Source: Lachnospiraceae bacterium UBA7143
Lineage (GTDB): Bacteria; Bacillota; Clostridia; Lachnospirales; Lachnospiraceae
Length of the DNA: 17,225 bases
Assembly (NCBI GenBank): GCA_002491905.1
Contig: DKWV01000013.1
Location: 1-17,225, forward strand
Direction: 5' to 3'
Position numbers and translations under genes: made by a program
Notes under the pieces: model-generated
Told to the model about the DNA's origin: nothing
What the model saw: only the letters and a program-made list of their open reading frames with translations
The model's database searches: none
Part shown: positions 6,358 through 15,122 of the stretch, piece after piece
How positions within the stretch are numbered: position 1 is the first letter of the stretch
Layout of the letters: each line of letters begins with the position of its first letter

Positions 6358-7635
6358 CTATGTTCCGCTCTCCTGTCTATGCTCGTCCGCATATTGCAAA
6401 ACGTCCTGAAACAGCGCTTCCCCCTTTAACCACTTCATAGTCTCCGCCGCCAGACCGCTCTGAAAGCTCCATACAAGCTGGGCGTTCCCCGCGTCCGCAC
6501 CAACCACATATCCCGTTTCCTCATACCTGTCAATATCGTCCTGCACATTACTCTGATAGCCAGATTCAATCCCTTCCACGATGGAATAAGTCTGCGTAAA
6601 CCCTAATATTTCCTGCATCAGCTCCTCATCGCTGACAAGCCTCACAAAAATCTCTTCTATCAGCTGCTGATGCGCCGACTCACTGCTCATCATACAGGTC
6701 ATATTGATCTCCTTGATCAGTCTTGGCCTATCCCCAAGCGGATAGGGAAACATGCCGAAGCGGGCAGCATCCGTATACTGCTCCGCCGACTGCAGCGACC
6801 ATGTCCCCGTCAGATACATCGCCGCCTCACCCTCGGCAAATCGTTTGTCGCACTCATATTGGTCGATTGACCACGCATCCTCCCATGTGTTTTCGCAAAT
6901 ATAACGGTTCTCTTTCAATGCTTCCTGCACTGTCTCGTCATTGCTAAAATCGGTTTTCCCATCCCGAAACCGCATTCCCCACTCCCCGTCATCAGCAAAT
7001 ACCCTCTCCGTGAGAAACTGCATCGTCATATTTGCCACCTTCCAATTTTCCTGAAAATGGACCGCAAAGGGCACTATACCGTTTTCCCGGCACACAGCAA
7101 CAACATTGTCCAATTCCTCCATCGTCTGCGGTACCTCAAGGCCGAGCCCCTCAAAAACATCCTTATTATAAATCACACCCTGATACCACGCATTATAGGG
7201 TACTCCGTAGAGATTCCCATTCACGGTCACGGTCTCCATCGCCTCCGAATCAATCATGGAAAACCGTTCCGGCTTTATCTGCGCCAATATCCCTTCCTTA
7301 GAATAAGTTCCCACATCCTGCGCCTTACCGATCATAATATCAGGTACATCTCCCGCAGCGATTCGTCCCCTCAATTGTGAATCAAAACTCTCGCCCCAAT
7401 CCACACACTCCCAGTCCAGCTTCACATTTGGAAATTCCTCCGCTAAAAAGTCATCAATCATATCCTCGATTCCGGCATCGCTGGTAGACTGTCCCGCCAA
7501 TACCTCAAGCACTATCCCATCCTTCTCTGTCTGTACCTGTTCTGACACAGACAGCCCCCCCGCGTTTCCTCCACAGCCCCAAAGGAGTACCGCGCTCATT
7601 ACTACTATTCCAGTCCTCTGCATTTCCCGCTTCAT
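6358..7635 (-). CDS. Solute-binding lipoprotein (SBP2), paralogue of SBP1, in the sensor operon
   Basis: This 425-residue lipoprotein has signal peptide MKREMQRTGIVV... ending in lipobox LLWGC (Cys21), then a family-1 sugar-binding fold. It aligns with SBP1 across most of its length, for example VLAGQSTSDAGIEDMID, LDWECVDWG, PDIMIGKAQDVGTY, YNAWYQGVIYNKD and NAQLVWSFQ. It lacks the long Pro/Ala/Glu linker. Start: AAGGGG precedes the ATG by about eight bases. It begins 17 bp after the response-regulator stop and is followed at once by a strong terminator, so it is transcribed with the kinase genes, not with the permeases. It could supply the same transporter. It could also act as a membrane-tethered sugar sensor for the YesM-type kinase, as in known binding-protein/kinase three-component systems; the second is suggested only by position. 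Confidence 0.9.
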   Translation of the reverse strand: MKREMQRTGIVVMSAVLLWGCGGNAGGLSVSEQVQTEKDGIVLEVLAGQSTSDAGIEDMIDDFLAEEFPNVKLDWECVDWGESFDSQLRGRIAAGDVPDIMIGKAQDVGTYSKEGILAQIKPERFSMIDSEAMETVTVNGNLYGVPYNAWYQGVIYNKDVFEGLGLEVPQTMEELDNVVAVCRENGIVPFAVHFQENWKVANMTMQFLTERVFADDGEWGMRFRDGKTDFSNDETVQEALKENRYICENTWEDAWSIDQYECDKRFAEGEAAMYLTGTWSLQSAEQYTDAARFGMFPYPLGDRPRLIKEINMTCMMSSESAHQQLIEEIFVRLVSDEELMQEILGFTQTYSIVEGIESGYQSNVQDDIDRYEETGYVVGADAGNAQLVWSFQSGLAAETMKWLKGEALFQDVLQYADEHRQESGT

Positions 7636-7652
7636 TTTCTTTCCCCTTCAAA

Positions 7653-9242
7653 TCACGCCTGCCCATTTCGATATTCTCTTGGACTTACCCCTGTCATTTT
7701 TTTAAAAACTTTACTGAAATAGGTATAATCATCGTATCCCACCATAAAAGCAATCTCATTCATACTGATTTCAGGCTGACACATAATTTCCTTCGCTTTC
7801 TCAATTCTCTTATCGGCGATATACAGCGTCAGATTTTTACCTGTCTCCTGTTTAAACACTCTGGAAAAATAGGAACTTTCCACACAATATTTTGAGGCAA
7901 GCGACACAAGCGACAGCTCCTCATAATAATTTCGGTCGATATACAGCGCCGCCTCCTTAACGATATCCCTCATGTTGCCGGCGGCATCCCCTGTCTTTTC
8001 GGCAAACACGATCAAAAGCATTTCCTCCAGTAGACCGAGAATCTGTTCTTCATCCAACTTCTCAAGTGCCTTGTCCATCATCTGATCCAGCTCATCCAGC
8101 TCGTTCATAGAAACCGCAGAGCCGCCTTGGCTGACAATATCAGAAAAAACCGTGCTGACCTTTTTTACAGTCTGCTTCACCTCTATGTATTTCCAGTCCT
8201 TTTTCCCACACCCAGCAAGTCCCACGACATCCCTTAAAAAATCCATAACCGATTTCTTATTACTGCTTTTAAGCATTCCCCGAAGCTGCCATTCGAGTTC
8301 CTGCGTGATATGATTTTTAACACTGCTGCCGGTGACCCTGCTTTCCTGCTGGTAAAACAGTATTGCATTCTCCTTCCTAAACGGCCTTGCCATCAACACC
8401 GAAATACTCTGTACATAGGCGCTGTGCAAGCTCTCGAAAGAATAGGAAGGCTCACTCACTGCGACCGTTACTGGACTGTCTGTCTGCTCCTTAAGCGCGT
8501 TTAAAATTTTAACTGCCATACGCCTCTGCTCGGACACCTCTGCCTCCGTCACGATCAGGAACTCATTGCTCCTGTATATATAATTAAAAATCAATAAGTT
8601 TTCCGCACCTGTAACCTGTTTTACAAGCTTTTTAACAGAATAGGACAGATAGTTCAAATCATACTCATATCTGCCCATCAGCTGCTGCAGTTCATGGATC
8701 TTGACAAGCATCATGCTGCTTCCTGCCATATCCGTACCTTCACTTAAGAAATTAATTGTCGGAATCACCGAGTTTTCTTTTTCCACCAGAAAGCTCAGCT
8801 CCCTGTCCTGAATCAGGGACGACGTCTTTACAATCTGCTTTTCGTTTTCCTCCTTTTTACTGATAACCTCCAGCGCTTTCGACAAAGCTCCCACCAGATC
8901 GATTCTCGCCACCGGTTTCAGCAGATAATTAATTGCTCCGTCCATCAATGTCTGCTTCACATATTCGAAATCGTCATAACCGCTTATCACAAACACAACG
9001 ATATCGGGATATTCCCTCTTGACCTTTCTAACCAAATCCACCCCGTTGACAAACGGCATATTGATATCCGTAATCAAAATATCCGGTCTGTCCTTTTCGA
9101 CAATCCGAAGTACCTCCTCCCCATCTTGAGCAGGATTCATAAACGTGATCTGATACTCCTCCCAGTTCAGCATATTTCTTATTTTTTCCCTTGTCCAGTA
9201 CTCGTCATCCGCCACTAAGAGCTTATACATTTTCTTTTCCAT
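7653..9242 (-). CDS. YesN-type response regulator, receiver plus AraC-family DNA-binding domain
   Basis: This 529-residue cytoplasmic regulator has an N-terminal receiver (about 5-125) with all key residues: Asp12/Asp13, phospho-acceptor Asp59 in LITDINMP, Ser87 and Lys109 in LLKP. A central region of about 300 residues with no recognised enzyme motif follows. The C-terminal AraC/XylS double helix-turn-helix (about 433-529) contains LASKYCVESSYFSRVFK and the family signature GYDDYTYFSKVFKKMTGVSPREYR. The start overlaps the end of the kinase gene by 20 bases, which indicates coupled translation with its partner. An alternative ATG four codons later is equally possible. It most likely activates the SBP1-permease-galactosidase operon and perhaps its own. 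Confidence 0.93.
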   Translation of the reverse strand: MEKKMYKLLVADDEYWTREKIRNMLNWEEYQITFMNPAQDGEEVLRIVEKDRPDILITDINMPFVNGVDLVRKVKREYPDIVVFVISGYDDFEYVKQTLMDGAINYLLKPVARIDLVGALSKALEVISKKEENEKQIVKTSSLIQDRELSFLVEKENSVIPTINFLSEGTDMAGSSMMLVKIHELQQLMGRYEYDLNYLSYSVKKLVKQVTGAENLLIFNYIYRSNEFLIVTEAEVSEQRRMAVKILNALKEQTDSPVTVAVSEPSYSFESLHSAYVQSISVLMARPFRKENAILFYQQESRVTGSSVKNHITQELEWQLRGMLKSSNKKSVMDFLRDVVGLAGCGKKDWKYIEVKQTVKKVSTVFSDIVSQGGSAVSMNELDELDQMMDKALEKLDEEQILGLLEEMLLIVFAEKTGDAAGNMRDIVKEAALYIDRNYYEELSLVSLASKYCVESSYFSRVFKQETGKNLTLYIADKRIEKAKEIMCQPEISMNEIAFMVGYDDYTYFSKVFKKMTGVSPREYRNGQA

Positions 9243-11025
9243 CTGGCATGTCCTCTTGCCTTTCCGGCACCTTCATCACGACGGTTGTCCCCTGACCTAC
9301 CATACTTTCTATATAAATTCCATATGCCTCGCCATATGCCATCTTTAATCGGGCATTTATGTTCAATAAGCCGATAGAATTGCCCTCCTCGACAGCTGCT
9401 GTGTCATTTTCACGCAGGCGCGCATTCATTTCCTCCGCATCCATACCAGTGCCGTTATCCTCCACAGAAATGTACAATATCCCATCCTTATTTTCCGCAC
9501 TGATCTTAATATATTTCTCGCCATACTTATTTTTTAATCCATGCTTCAGCGCATTCTCCACCAATGGCTGTATTGAAATTCTTGGAACCATATCCTGCAG
9601 GACATCCTCTCCGATTTCAAAAACATACCTTATCTCTTCACGCATACGGATGTTCATAACATAAATATAGTTTTTTAGGTGCCCGATCTCCTTTGCCACA
9701 GTCACATAGGGATGCTTCATGTCAAGACTGTATCTGAAAATATTGGACAGCGACTGACATAAATTGCTGACCATCTCACAATTCTGTATGCTTGCAATGC
9801 TGCTCATGGTCTCCAATGTGTTGTATAAAAAATGCGGATTGATCTGTGCCTGCAGCGCCTTATATTCCGCCTTGTTGCGCAGAAGCTTATCCTCATACTG
9901 CTGCCCAATCAGCGACTCCATCTCATCCAGCATATTGTTAAACTCCGTCCCCAGCATCCCAATCTCATCCTTAGCCTGATAGCCGACCCGAAGCTCCGTA
10001 TCCCCCGCACGTATTCTACCGATCGTCTCCATCAGTCTTTCCAATGGACTCGTAAGGCTCCTAGTCACATAAAAGTACAGTATGCTCATAAGTGCACCCA
10101 TACTCACCGCTATAAAAACTAAATTTCGCGAAAGAACCTTCTGATTTTCTTCCAGAACGGACTGCGGCATAATAGAATACGCATTCAGGTTATACCTATC
10201 CTGTGAAACCTTGAAAAGAACTCTACTGCTGTCGGAAAAGTTCTCTGTCTCCTCCATGTCACCGACTAAAATATACTGACTGATCTGCTCATGGTATGCC
10301 CGGTTTTCCTCCTCAAGTGTTCCGATTGCATACACCTGCCTGTCACCTGTCGGCTGCAGCCAAATGTACATTTCATCGTTAGTGACATATTTTTTCATAA
10401 TCTTTTCAATGACTTTACTGTCAATGTCGCAAATAATATAGCCAACCTTGTCATTTAAATTTGTATTGTCATATATTTTTAATCCGAACCGAACAATGTC
10501 TCTTTGCCTGCACACATTATAATAGCTGCTGATCAGCATAGAAGTGTCATCCGAAGCCATATACTCTGTCACCACATCCGTATTATATAGCTCTCTGTTC
10601 TCATAAATATCTTTGGGATAATTGTGCCTGGGGGTCACGGCTCTCCTGTACGTACTGATAATCTCATTATCACTGTTATACAAATATAATGCCACAACCC
10701 CGTCAGATGTTTGAAACTCCTCAGACGCGATCGTATATGCCAGCCGATAGTATTTCTCTCTGACATCCTCCACACTCTCTCCGCTCTTTAAGGTACTGAG
10801 GAAATCACGATTATTGTAAATCTCTATCATATTGCTTTCGATATGCTTAATAAATGTATAAACCTCATTCTGCATATTTTCCAGCGTATGATAGCTCTCA
10901 TTTTTTGACTGTCTGCCAATCAGTTTTGCAGACGCCCTCTGAAACAGGAGTGTCTGCATCACCAGAGCAATCAAGGTACACCCCACACAGACCGCCAATA
11001 TTTTCATTCTCATATTCCATTTCAT
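9223..11025 (-). CDS. YesM-type membrane sensor histidine kinase
   Basis: This 600-residue kinase has transmembrane segments at about 9-28 and 301-321, bracketing an extracytoplasmic domain of about 270 residues (Cache-like by length and position, not confirmed). A HAMP linker (about 322-374) follows. The His_kinase motif QAQINPHFLYNTLE carries phospho-acceptor His398. The ATP-binding domain shows VENALKHG, DNGTGM and GLLNINARL. This is the LytS/YesM class, which pairs with AraC-type regulators such as the one encoded just downstream with a 20-base overlap. TGAGGT about seven bases before the ATG supports the start. It sits 71 bp after SBP3 with no terminator between. The ligand is probably a sugar or a sugar-loaded binding protein; this is inferred. 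Confidence 0.93.
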   Translation of the reverse strand: MKWNMRMKILAVCVGCTLIALVMQTLLFQRASAKLIGRQSKNESYHTLENMQNEVYTFIKHIESNMIEIYNNRDFLSTLKSGESVEDVREKYYRLAYTIASEEFQTSDGVVALYLYNSDNEIISTYRRAVTPRHNYPKDIYENRELYNTDVVTEYMASDDTSMLISSYYNVCRQRDIVRFGLKIYDNTNLNDKVGYIICDIDSKVIEKIMKKYVTNDEMYIWLQPTGDRQVYAIGTLEEENRAYHEQISQYILVGDMEETENFSDSSRVLFKVSQDRYNLNAYSIMPQSVLEENQKVLSRNLVFIAVSMGALMSILYFYVTRSLTSPLERLMETIGRIRAGDTELRVGYQAKDEIGMLGTEFNNMLDEMESLIGQQYEDKLLRNKAEYKALQAQINPHFLYNTLETMSSIASIQNCEMVSNLCQSLSNIFRYSLDMKHPYVTVAKEIGHLKNYIYVMNIRMREEIRYVFEIGEDVLQDMVPRISIQPLVENALKHGLKNKYGEKYIKISAENKDGILYISVEDNGTGMDAEEMNARLRENDTAAVEEGNSIGLLNINARLKMAYGEAYGIYIESMVGQGTTVVMKVPERQEDMPDGKENV

Positions 11026-11096
11026 AATGGTACCTCATATACCCGGATCAGAGACCTCCCATACTATCGTAATATAATGATTCCGTATTCAGACCA

Positions 11097-12416
11097 TCAT
11101 TTCTTCATCGCCTCTTCCTGCAGCTGATCGAACTTCTCCATACATTCATCCACCGTTGCTCCATTCAGCAGGTCTCTCACAATCAGGCAGGTATTTCCCC
11201 ACTGCTCCACATTCATGCCCGCATTTGCACCGAGCACATAGATATTGTCCTGAATCCTGTCATTAAGCGGCTTCAGCGCAGGTATGCACTCCACCTCCAC
11301 ATTTTTGGATGGAGAAATCACCCGATTCGTCTCCGCGTAAATCTGCAGCGCCTCATCGGAAAGTATCACATCCAAAACGGCCCTCGCATCCTCCCCGTGC
11401 TCCGCGTTGATGCCGATGCCGAAGCCCGTCATGGGCATAACCGGCATCTGTCCGCGGCTGCTCGGAAAGCCTATCACCAGCATCTCAAAATCCGGATTCC
11501 CGTAAGCGGTCTCCGTGTTTGCCGCACCCCAGTACGCCATGACAATGGGCGTTTTCTGGGCAAGGAAATCTTCTCCCTCCCCTTCGATCGCCTCGCTCAC
11601 ATAGGCTTTTTCAGCGTCCACATATCCCTTGTCAATCAGCTCCTGCAGAAATTCAAATCCCGGACGCATATAGTCGCTGTACTTACTCTCACCGCTGTTT
11701 AACGCCGCGATTTCCGCCTCCGTATTTCCGCCGTTATATAAATCCGCGTAAGCCTGCGCCAGCACAAAGGTTTCCAACCACCATCTGTTGGCGCCCACCG
11801 GCGTCTCAATGCCATTCTCCTGAAACACCCTGCAGCACTCTAAAAAGTCATCCGGCGTCTCCGGCAGGCTGAGATGATACTTGTCAAACATTTCTTTATT
11901 TATGAATAGGCCGTAGGCAACCACCTCCTGTGGAATCGCCACCAGCTTTCCATCCACCACATTTGCCGCTTTCACCACATCCCTCAAATTTTTGGCACAG
12001 TCCAGCCCGGACAGGTCCTGCAGCTTTCCCTCCTCCGCCAGTGTGCGGATGGTATCCGGGTTCAGCAGGTAAATATCATCCATATCGCTGCGCGCCCTGT
12101 CAAGCGCCGCATCGTCATATGTCTTATCCTGATAATCCTCCGCCGTGTATGTCACATACTGCACGCTCACACCCAGCCTCTCTTCCGCAAGCATGATGGT
12201 CTTATCCGCTGCGCTTCTTGCAACATTTTCCACATCGGCTTCCGTCTTTTCCATAGGACTGAACAGATTTACTTCCCGCTTCACCTCATCTTCCACAACG
12301 ATCAGATTGTCGGCCGATCCGCCTTTCCCGCCACATGCCACTATAGATAAAGCCGCCATCCCGGCAATGCACAGCAGCCCTAATTTTCTAAAACCGCTCT
12401 TTCTGCTCATGTTCAC
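11097..12416 (-). CDS. Solute-binding lipoprotein (SBP3) in the sensor operon
   Basis: This is a family-1 extracellular binding lipoprotein of about 439 residues. A hydrophobic signal ends in lipobox SIVAC (Cys28 from this start), then a Gly/Ser spacer and an all-length binding fold with VDGKLVAIPQEVVAYGLFINKEMFDKY and a C-terminal NVEQWGNTC block. It is clearly more distant from SBP1 and SBP2 than they are from each other. A GTG start five bases after GGGAGG is preferred; an ATG two codons later is the alternative, at spacing 11. It lies about 37 bp downstream of the hybrid kinase and 71 bp upstream of the YesM-type kinase, without terminators, so it is co-transcribed with two sensors and no permease of its own. 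A role as ligand receptor for either kinase is plausible; a spare transporter receptor is the alternative. Confidence 0.88.
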   Translation of the reverse strand: MNMSRKSGFRKLGLLCIAGMAALSIVACGGKGGSADNLIVVEDEVKREVNLFSPMEKTEADVENVARSAADKTIMLAEERLGVSVQYVTYTAEDYQDKTYDDAALDRARSDMDDIYLLNPDTIRTLAEEGKLQDLSGLDCAKNLRDVVKAANVVDGKLVAIPQEVVAYGLFINKEMFDKYHLSLPETPDDFLECCRVFQENGIETPVGANRWWLETFVLAQAYADLYNGGNTEAEIAALNSGESKYSDYMRPGFEFLQELIDKGYVDAEKAYVSEAIEGEGEDFLAQKTPIVMAYWGAANTETAYGNPDFEMLVIGFPSSRGQMPVMPMTGFGIGINAEHGEDARAVLDVILSDEALQIYAETNRVISPSKNVEVECIPALKPLNDRIQDNIYVLGANAGMNVEQWGNTCLIVRDLLNGATVDECMEKFDQLQEEAMKK

Positions 12417-12453
12417 AATGTCCTCCCTTGACACCTACATACGACCGTCATTA

Positions 12454-15027
12454 TCATTCACTTTCGCGTTTTGTATACTGCCAGATCACCTGCTTCAGCA
12501 TTTCTATGTCAATCGGCTTTGCCAAATGCACGTTCATTCCCGCATTCAAAGCTTCCTTTTCATCCTCCGCAAAAGCGTTCGCCGTCATGGCGATGATCGG
12601 AATCGTCCGCGCGTCTTCCCGCTCCAGCGCCCTGATCGCCCTGGTGGCATCATAACCGTTCATGACCGGCATCTGCACATCCATGAGAATCGCGTCAAAT
12701 TCGCCTTCCTGCGACCTTTCAAACCGCTCCACCGCAATCTGCCCGTTCTCCACAATCTCGCACCCGGCGCCCTCAAAGGCAAGGATTTCCTGCAGTATCT
12801 CCGCATTGATTTCGTTGTCCTCCGCCGCAAGAAAATGCAGCCCTGCCAGATTATGCACGGATTCCTCTGACGGCTCACAGGCTTTCCTTGCCTCCGCCTG
12901 CATCTGTTGTATCTTTTCTTTAAAGGCTGACGCAAAAAACGGCTTTATGAGAACGCCAACGTTCTCTGTCTGACAAGTATCGTCCGCTGTCTCGCCATGC
13001 ATCGGCATAATCAGGATCGGCACCATATCCCCCGCCTTCTCCCGAATTCGGTTTACCGCCTGCATAGCGGCGCCTTCCTCCACAGTATTTGTGCCCAGCA
13101 GAATCGCATGATAGTCTTCCGCACTGCTTTCCAGCAGGGACACTGCCTCCTCTATGCTGTGCGCCATGTCCGCTTCCACGCCGACATCTCCCATAAGCGC
13201 CCCGATATTCCCGCAGGTCTCCTCATCGGCATCCGCCACCAGAATCCGCGAAATGCCCTTTTCCGCCCAGAACCGCTTATCCGCCTGCCCCTCCGGAATA
13301 CGAAATTCCAGTTCGACCCTGAACAGACTACCCTGATTCACCTCGCTGAAAACGTCAATCGTGCCGCCCATCAGCTCTATGATACTCTTGGTGATCGCCA
13401 TGCCGAGCCCTGTGCCCTGCACCTTATTGGTGGTACTGTTTTCTGCCCGCGTAAAGGCATCAAATATCGTTTCCAGATACTCCTTGGTCATGCCGTATCC
13501 GTCGTCCTGCACCTCAATCCTGATATGCTCAAACTGACTGGAACGCTGCTTTAAACCGATAATCCGAAACCAGATCGTACCGCCCTCCGGCGTATACTTT
13601 ACGGCATTGGACAACAGATTGATTAAGATCTGGTTAATGCGCGTCTCGTCGCCCAACAGGCATTCATGCTTGATGCCTGTTACTTCCACAGAAAATTTCT
13701 GCGACCTTGCCTCCGCCATCGGACGGATAATCGCATCCACGGAAGACACCAGGTCATTGAGCGTAAACTCTTCCACATTCAGGACAACCTTGCCGCTCTC
13801 TATCTTAGATACATCCAGAATATCGTTAATCAGACTGAGCAGATGCTGCCCGGACGCCATGATCTTATTCGTATAATCCCGTACCTTTTCCGGGTTCTCC
13901 GCATCTCTGGAAAGCAGCGTCGTAAAGCCCAGAACCGCGTTCATCGGTGTGCGGATATCATGGGACATATTGGAGAGAAACATAGTCTTTGAATTGCTTG
14001 CAGCCTGTGCTGCCTGCAATGCCTCCGCCAGCCTGCGGTTGCTGATCTCTCTCTCCGCCTCCCGCTCCTTGCGGAGCTTGATCTGCTGTCTCTGATTCAA
14101 ATAAAACAATGCGCAGCATAAGAAAAACGCGATCAGCATAACGGCAACCACAATAAAAATATTTTGGTTGACGGTCCTGCCTTCCTGCTGTATCGCCTCA
14201 ATCGGCACATAACCGATCAGGTAAAGAGTGCCGCCGTTTACCGACCACATATAATTCAAAGAATCCTTGTTCCTGATGTCATGGTAAAACATGGCATTCT
14301 TATGGTTTTTCAGGCAGTCCTCCACCTCTTCACGAAGGCCTTCCTCCTGAATATCGTTTGCCCGGTAAAAATCCGCCAGGTTCAGATGTCCCGCACTCCG
14401 CTCGCCCATTCCTTTTGGCTTTAAAACAAACCGCTGTGTCTGCGCGTCCATAATATAGAGCATCGCCTTTTTATTATAGAATCCCTCCGGCAGCGACTTG
14501 TCAAACGTATCATATATATATTCTACATAAAGCGTGGCAATCTCCTGCTCTCCCTTTACAACAGGGCATTTGATGCAGTATGCCCACGTCCCCATATAAT
14601 TTAAGTAAGATTGGGACACCGGCAGGCCATCAACCATCCCACCTGCCGAGAAATCCAGTTCCTCCTCTGTGAACGCCTCACCCGTACTACATACGCCGAC
14701 CGTCTCACCCGACCGTATATAGCCGAGCTTTACCATTGTTTCACTCTTCTGATAATTAAGGATGTACTCCTCAGGTTCCTCCATTACGGCTATTCCCTGC
14801 GCCATCAGCCTCTGGTATTCCGCCTCTTTGTTGAGAATCGCTTCGATTGTACATTTGATCAGGTCAAGGCTTTCATTCAGGTTCTGCGTCGCCGACGCCG
14901 CCATCTCCGTCGTTATTTTTTTTGATACGGCAAAAACGATAACGCCCAAAATGAAAAAGACCAAAACGATAGAAACAAGCAATGAAATCCCTTTATCTTT
15001 CTTACTTTCATTTTGTTTCTTACTCAT
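12454..15027 (-). CDS. Membrane hybrid histidine kinase with two receiver domains (first degenerate)
   Basis: This 857-residue hybrid sensor has transmembrane segments at about 13-34 and 290-310 around an extracytoplasmic sensor of about 250 residues. A short coiled linker (about 312-347) leads to HisKA with SHDIRTP (His356), then an HATPase domain with Asn474 in LLSNAVKY, DDGYGM and GTGLGMAI. Receiver 1 (about 593-710) has Gly645 where the phospho-Asp should be (AILLGTN) but keeps Lys695, so it is a pseudo-receiver. Receiver 2 (about 731-855) is intact: Glu736/Asp737, Asp783 in LMDVQMPVMNG and Lys837. No DNA-binding or Hpt domain is present, so the output partner must lie elsewhere. GGGGA seven bases before the ATG supports the start. 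It is first in the regulatory operon, downstream of its own promoter. Confidence 0.93.
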   Translation of the reverse strand: MSKKQNESKKDKGISLLVSIVLVFFILGVIVFAVSKKITTEMAASATQNLNESLDLIKCTIEAILNKEAEYQRLMAQGIAVMEEPEEYILNYQKSETMVKLGYIRSGETVGVCSTGEAFTEEELDFSAGGMVDGLPVSQSYLNYMGTWAYCIKCPVVKGEQEIATLYVEYIYDTFDKSLPEGFYNKKAMLYIMDAQTQRFVLKPKGMGERSAGHLNLADFYRANDIQEEGLREEVEDCLKNHKNAMFYHDIRNKDSLNYMWSVNGGTLYLIGYVPIEAIQQEGRTVNQNIFIVVAVMLIAFFLCCALFYLNQRQQIKLRKEREAEREISNRRLAEALQAAQAASNSKTMFLSNMSHDIRTPMNAVLGFTTLLSRDAENPEKVRDYTNKIMASGQHLLSLINDILDVSKIESGKVVLNVEEFTLNDLVSSVDAIIRPMAEARSQKFSVEVTGIKHECLLGDETRINQILINLLSNAVKYTPEGGTIWFRIIGLKQRSSQFEHIRIEVQDDGYGMTKEYLETIFDAFTRAENSTTNKVQGTGLGMAITKSIIELMGGTIDVFSEVNQGSLFRVELEFRIPEGQADKRFWAEKGISRILVADADEETCGNIGALMGDVGVEADMAHSIEEAVSLLESSAEDYHAILLGTNTVEEGAAMQAVNRIREKAGDMVPILIMPMHGETADDTCQTENVGVLIKPFFASAFKEKIQQMQAEARKACEPSEESVHNLAGLHFLAAEDNEINAEILQEILAFEGAGCEIVENGQIAVERFERSQEGEFDAILMDVQMPVMNGYDATRAIRALEREDARTIPIIAMTANAFAEDEKEALNAGMNVHLAKPIDIEMLKQVIWQYTKRESE

Positions 15028-15084
15028 TTTGGTCCCCGTTTCACTTTAACAACTAACTGCTTTGGTACTTTTTATTTCTTTTTT

Positions 15085-15113
15085 ATTATATTCCTGCTTT
15101 TTTGTAAAGTCAT
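15085..15113 (-). promoter_or_regulatory. Promoter of the regulatory operon
   Basis: On the minus strand a perfect TATAAT (15085-15090) is preceded at 17 bases by ATGACT (15108-15113, containing the TGAC core). It lies about 57 bp before the hybrid kinase start and only about 10 bp past the stop of the upstream reductase gene. No terminator hairpin was seen there, so some read-through from upstream is possible. Confidence 0.6.
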
Positions 15114-15122
15114 CCTATAAAA

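Noticed and set aside
11026..11096. Separate promoter before the YesM-type kinase
   Set aside because: A TATATT-like -10 is present but no acceptable -35 at 16-18 bases; operon read-through is simpler.
12145..12870. Plus-strand open frame spanning the SBP3/hybrid-kinase junction
   Set aside because: It covers two well-supported minus-strand genes and shows no family motif or ribosome binding site.
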